A stretch of 7,775 nt of DNA from an uncultured Chitinophagaceae bacterium. Its GTDB lineage: Bacteria; Bacteroidota; Bacteroidia; Chitinophagales; Chitinophagaceae. Below the pieces are notes generated by a model. That model worked only from the letters and a program-made list of their open reading frames with translations. It made no database searches and was not told the DNA's origin. Position numbers and translations under genes: made by a program. Each line of letters opens with the position of its first letter. Positions within the stretch are counted from its first letter, which is position 1. The DNA lies in contig CAIMKO010000139.1 of NCBI GenBank assembly GCA_903841915.1, positions 1-7,775 on the forward strand. The letters run 5' to 3'. Positions 7,601 to 7,775 of the stretch are shown piece by piece.

Positions 7601-7775
7601 TATCTTTTACGGTTCCCGAGATCTCTTTCTTCTGAGGCTGTGGGGCGATATCATTAACCTTATTTCCCTCATTCAAAGGAATACCGGTCCGATCAGGAGT
7701 AATAATGATCTGCTTTTTGTTGATTTCAAACTTAACACCCGTGTTCTGAAGTGCATTTTCAAGAATCTTATCTAC
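4683..7775 (-). CDS. SusC/RagA-family TonB-dependent outer-membrane transporter with STN domain (5' end missing)
   Basis: The visible 1030 residues form the TonB-driven outer-membrane pore that partners SusD. The frame is open to the window edge, so signal peptide and start are missing; a start at the TTG at 7676 would cut into the protein and is not real. Fragment residues 1-26 (VDKILENALQNTGVKFEINK, then QIIIT) are the end of an STN domain. Residues 52-123 are a carboxypeptidase-regulatory-like beta-sandwich (ISGTVKDNKGLALPGVSVVV). A likely TonB box lies near 128-139 (LDEVVAVGYTTQ). The plug spans about 143-255 and contains the SusC signature DAASAAIYGSRGANGVIVIT (233-252). The 22-strand-type barrel runs from about 260 to 1030 and ends in the usual aromatic residue (AKIQF). 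An acidic loop DINGDKVIDDKDR (852-864) is common in the family. The STN domain implies control through an anti-sigma factor. The protein looks intact. Confidence 0.95.
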   Translation of the reverse strand, partial: VDKILENALQNTGVKFEINKKQIIITPDRTGIPLNEGNKVNDIAPQPQKKEISGTVKDNKGLALPGVSVVVKGTTTGTMTDTNGNFKLALPENAKVITYSFVGMKTQEVAVEKKTTFTITLSEETFGLDEVVAVGYTTQSRHKMTSAVATVSGEELTKREATDPQTLLQGQLPGLQVVQNSGEPGNEGVTMNIRGISTFSGAGNNPLIIIDGLPGNLSVLNPNDIESVSLLKDAASAAIYGSRGANGVIVITTKAGKAGKFSLTYNYNLGIANATSLPDIVSNSAQYMTMSNTAYTNSGRAPLYTQAQIDLYANATDRVKYPNHNWLNDVFRTATTQNHYIGMSGGIENTTYRVGLGITTQPGVMIGFDYKKYTLDLNLSSKVHKRVTIGTNMQMRYANKVNPIQGATDQFLSTLAQSPLYPASYQGKWIKRAYSNEQGNKNPVGIVGENVSTHSDDYYMQGYLFANVDLFKGLTWENKAGANFETSKYNSFHPVVPTYYFNDMSSAGLLDVGTPGLNVGRADNIYTVTYSQLNYKQSFGNHNVSAIGGASQEQNKSSFIDAGRLQYTTNLLRELNAGPTSGMVNDGSSYQWALSSFYGNANYDYKDKYLFGSSVRYDGTSRLPSTTRWGLFYSFSGAWRISKENFMKDISWIDDLKIRGSWGKLGNQNIGNYPYQPALTGSSYAFAGNVSSGYTANSLVDPSLTWETTRVGDLGIDLKAFNNKLSFSLDYYDKYTYDILRSSQVPLWLGLTPPTINNGAVGNKGLEFSAQYRGTINKELSFIVGASLQTYANSLKHYGKTEINGNTIRQEGKPLDSFYLYKWDGIFQSQSEIDASAKQPVTPTPGDLKFKDINGDKVIDDKDRVIVNGKYPAYQYSINLDLKWRDFDISAMAYSSVGQKIYVNGWGIEPFRQGSVPTTAWLNAWTPTNHSNTMPKIYLADGYAAVQNYQSTYFLKDASFIRLKNIQIGYNVPSKILNKLTIQALRFYLAADNVFTSSKYPGLDPERAGDGTYVNYPQNKTFTFGAKIQF

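Noticed and set aside
7674..7676. TTG at 7676 as the SusC start
   Set aside because: The frame continues upstream into an STN domain and no signal peptide follows the TTG, so the true start is outside the window.

Overview
The window comes from a member of the Bacteroidota. The evidence is a SusC/SusD pair, start regions that are A/T-rich without strong Shine-Dalgarno sequences, several matches to the Bacteroidota promoter pattern (TTTG near -33 and TAnnTTTG near -7), and moderate to low GC. The genus cannot be named from this sequence. Most of the window (about 1152-7775, all minus strand) is part of a polysaccharide utilization locus (PUL); the low-coordinate end holds an unrelated toxin-antitoxin pair and the start of a membrane acyltransferase gene.

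Layout. 1-259 (minus): first 86 codons of a multi-pass membrane protein of the heparan-alpha-glucosaminide N-acetyltransferase / DUF5009 (NagX-like) type, cut by the window edge. 260-402: divergent AT-rich promoter region. 403-1012 (plus): a hicA-hicB type II toxin-antitoxin operon, with a probable terminator at 1074-1098. 1152-2498 (minus): a secreted GH29 alpha-L-fucosidase. 2499-3158: 660 bases without an intact gene. This stretch holds a dense group of short perfect palindromes (2581-2817), an apparent 3' remnant of a lost glycoside-hydrolase-like gene (2884-3051), and a 12-bp-arm hairpin (3051-3079) that abuts the remnant. 3159-4661 (minus): SusD/RagB lipoprotein. 4683-7775 (minus): SusC/RagA TonB-dependent transporter, whose 5' end lies beyond the window.

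How the genes work together. SusC and SusD would form the outer-membrane importer for a glycan fragment, and the periplasmic fucosidase would remove alpha-L-fucose from it, so the substrate is probably a fucosylated oligosaccharide (inference). In-frame translation upstream of the first possible start in SusC gives an STN domain. This suggests control by a FecI/FecR-type ECF sigma/anti-sigma pair encoded outside the window. The gene remnant between susD and the fucosidase suggests that the PUL once carried another enzyme there.

I found no clearly novel system. The stretch most worth a second look is 2581-3079, where the REP-like palindromes and the eroded enzyme gene lie together.
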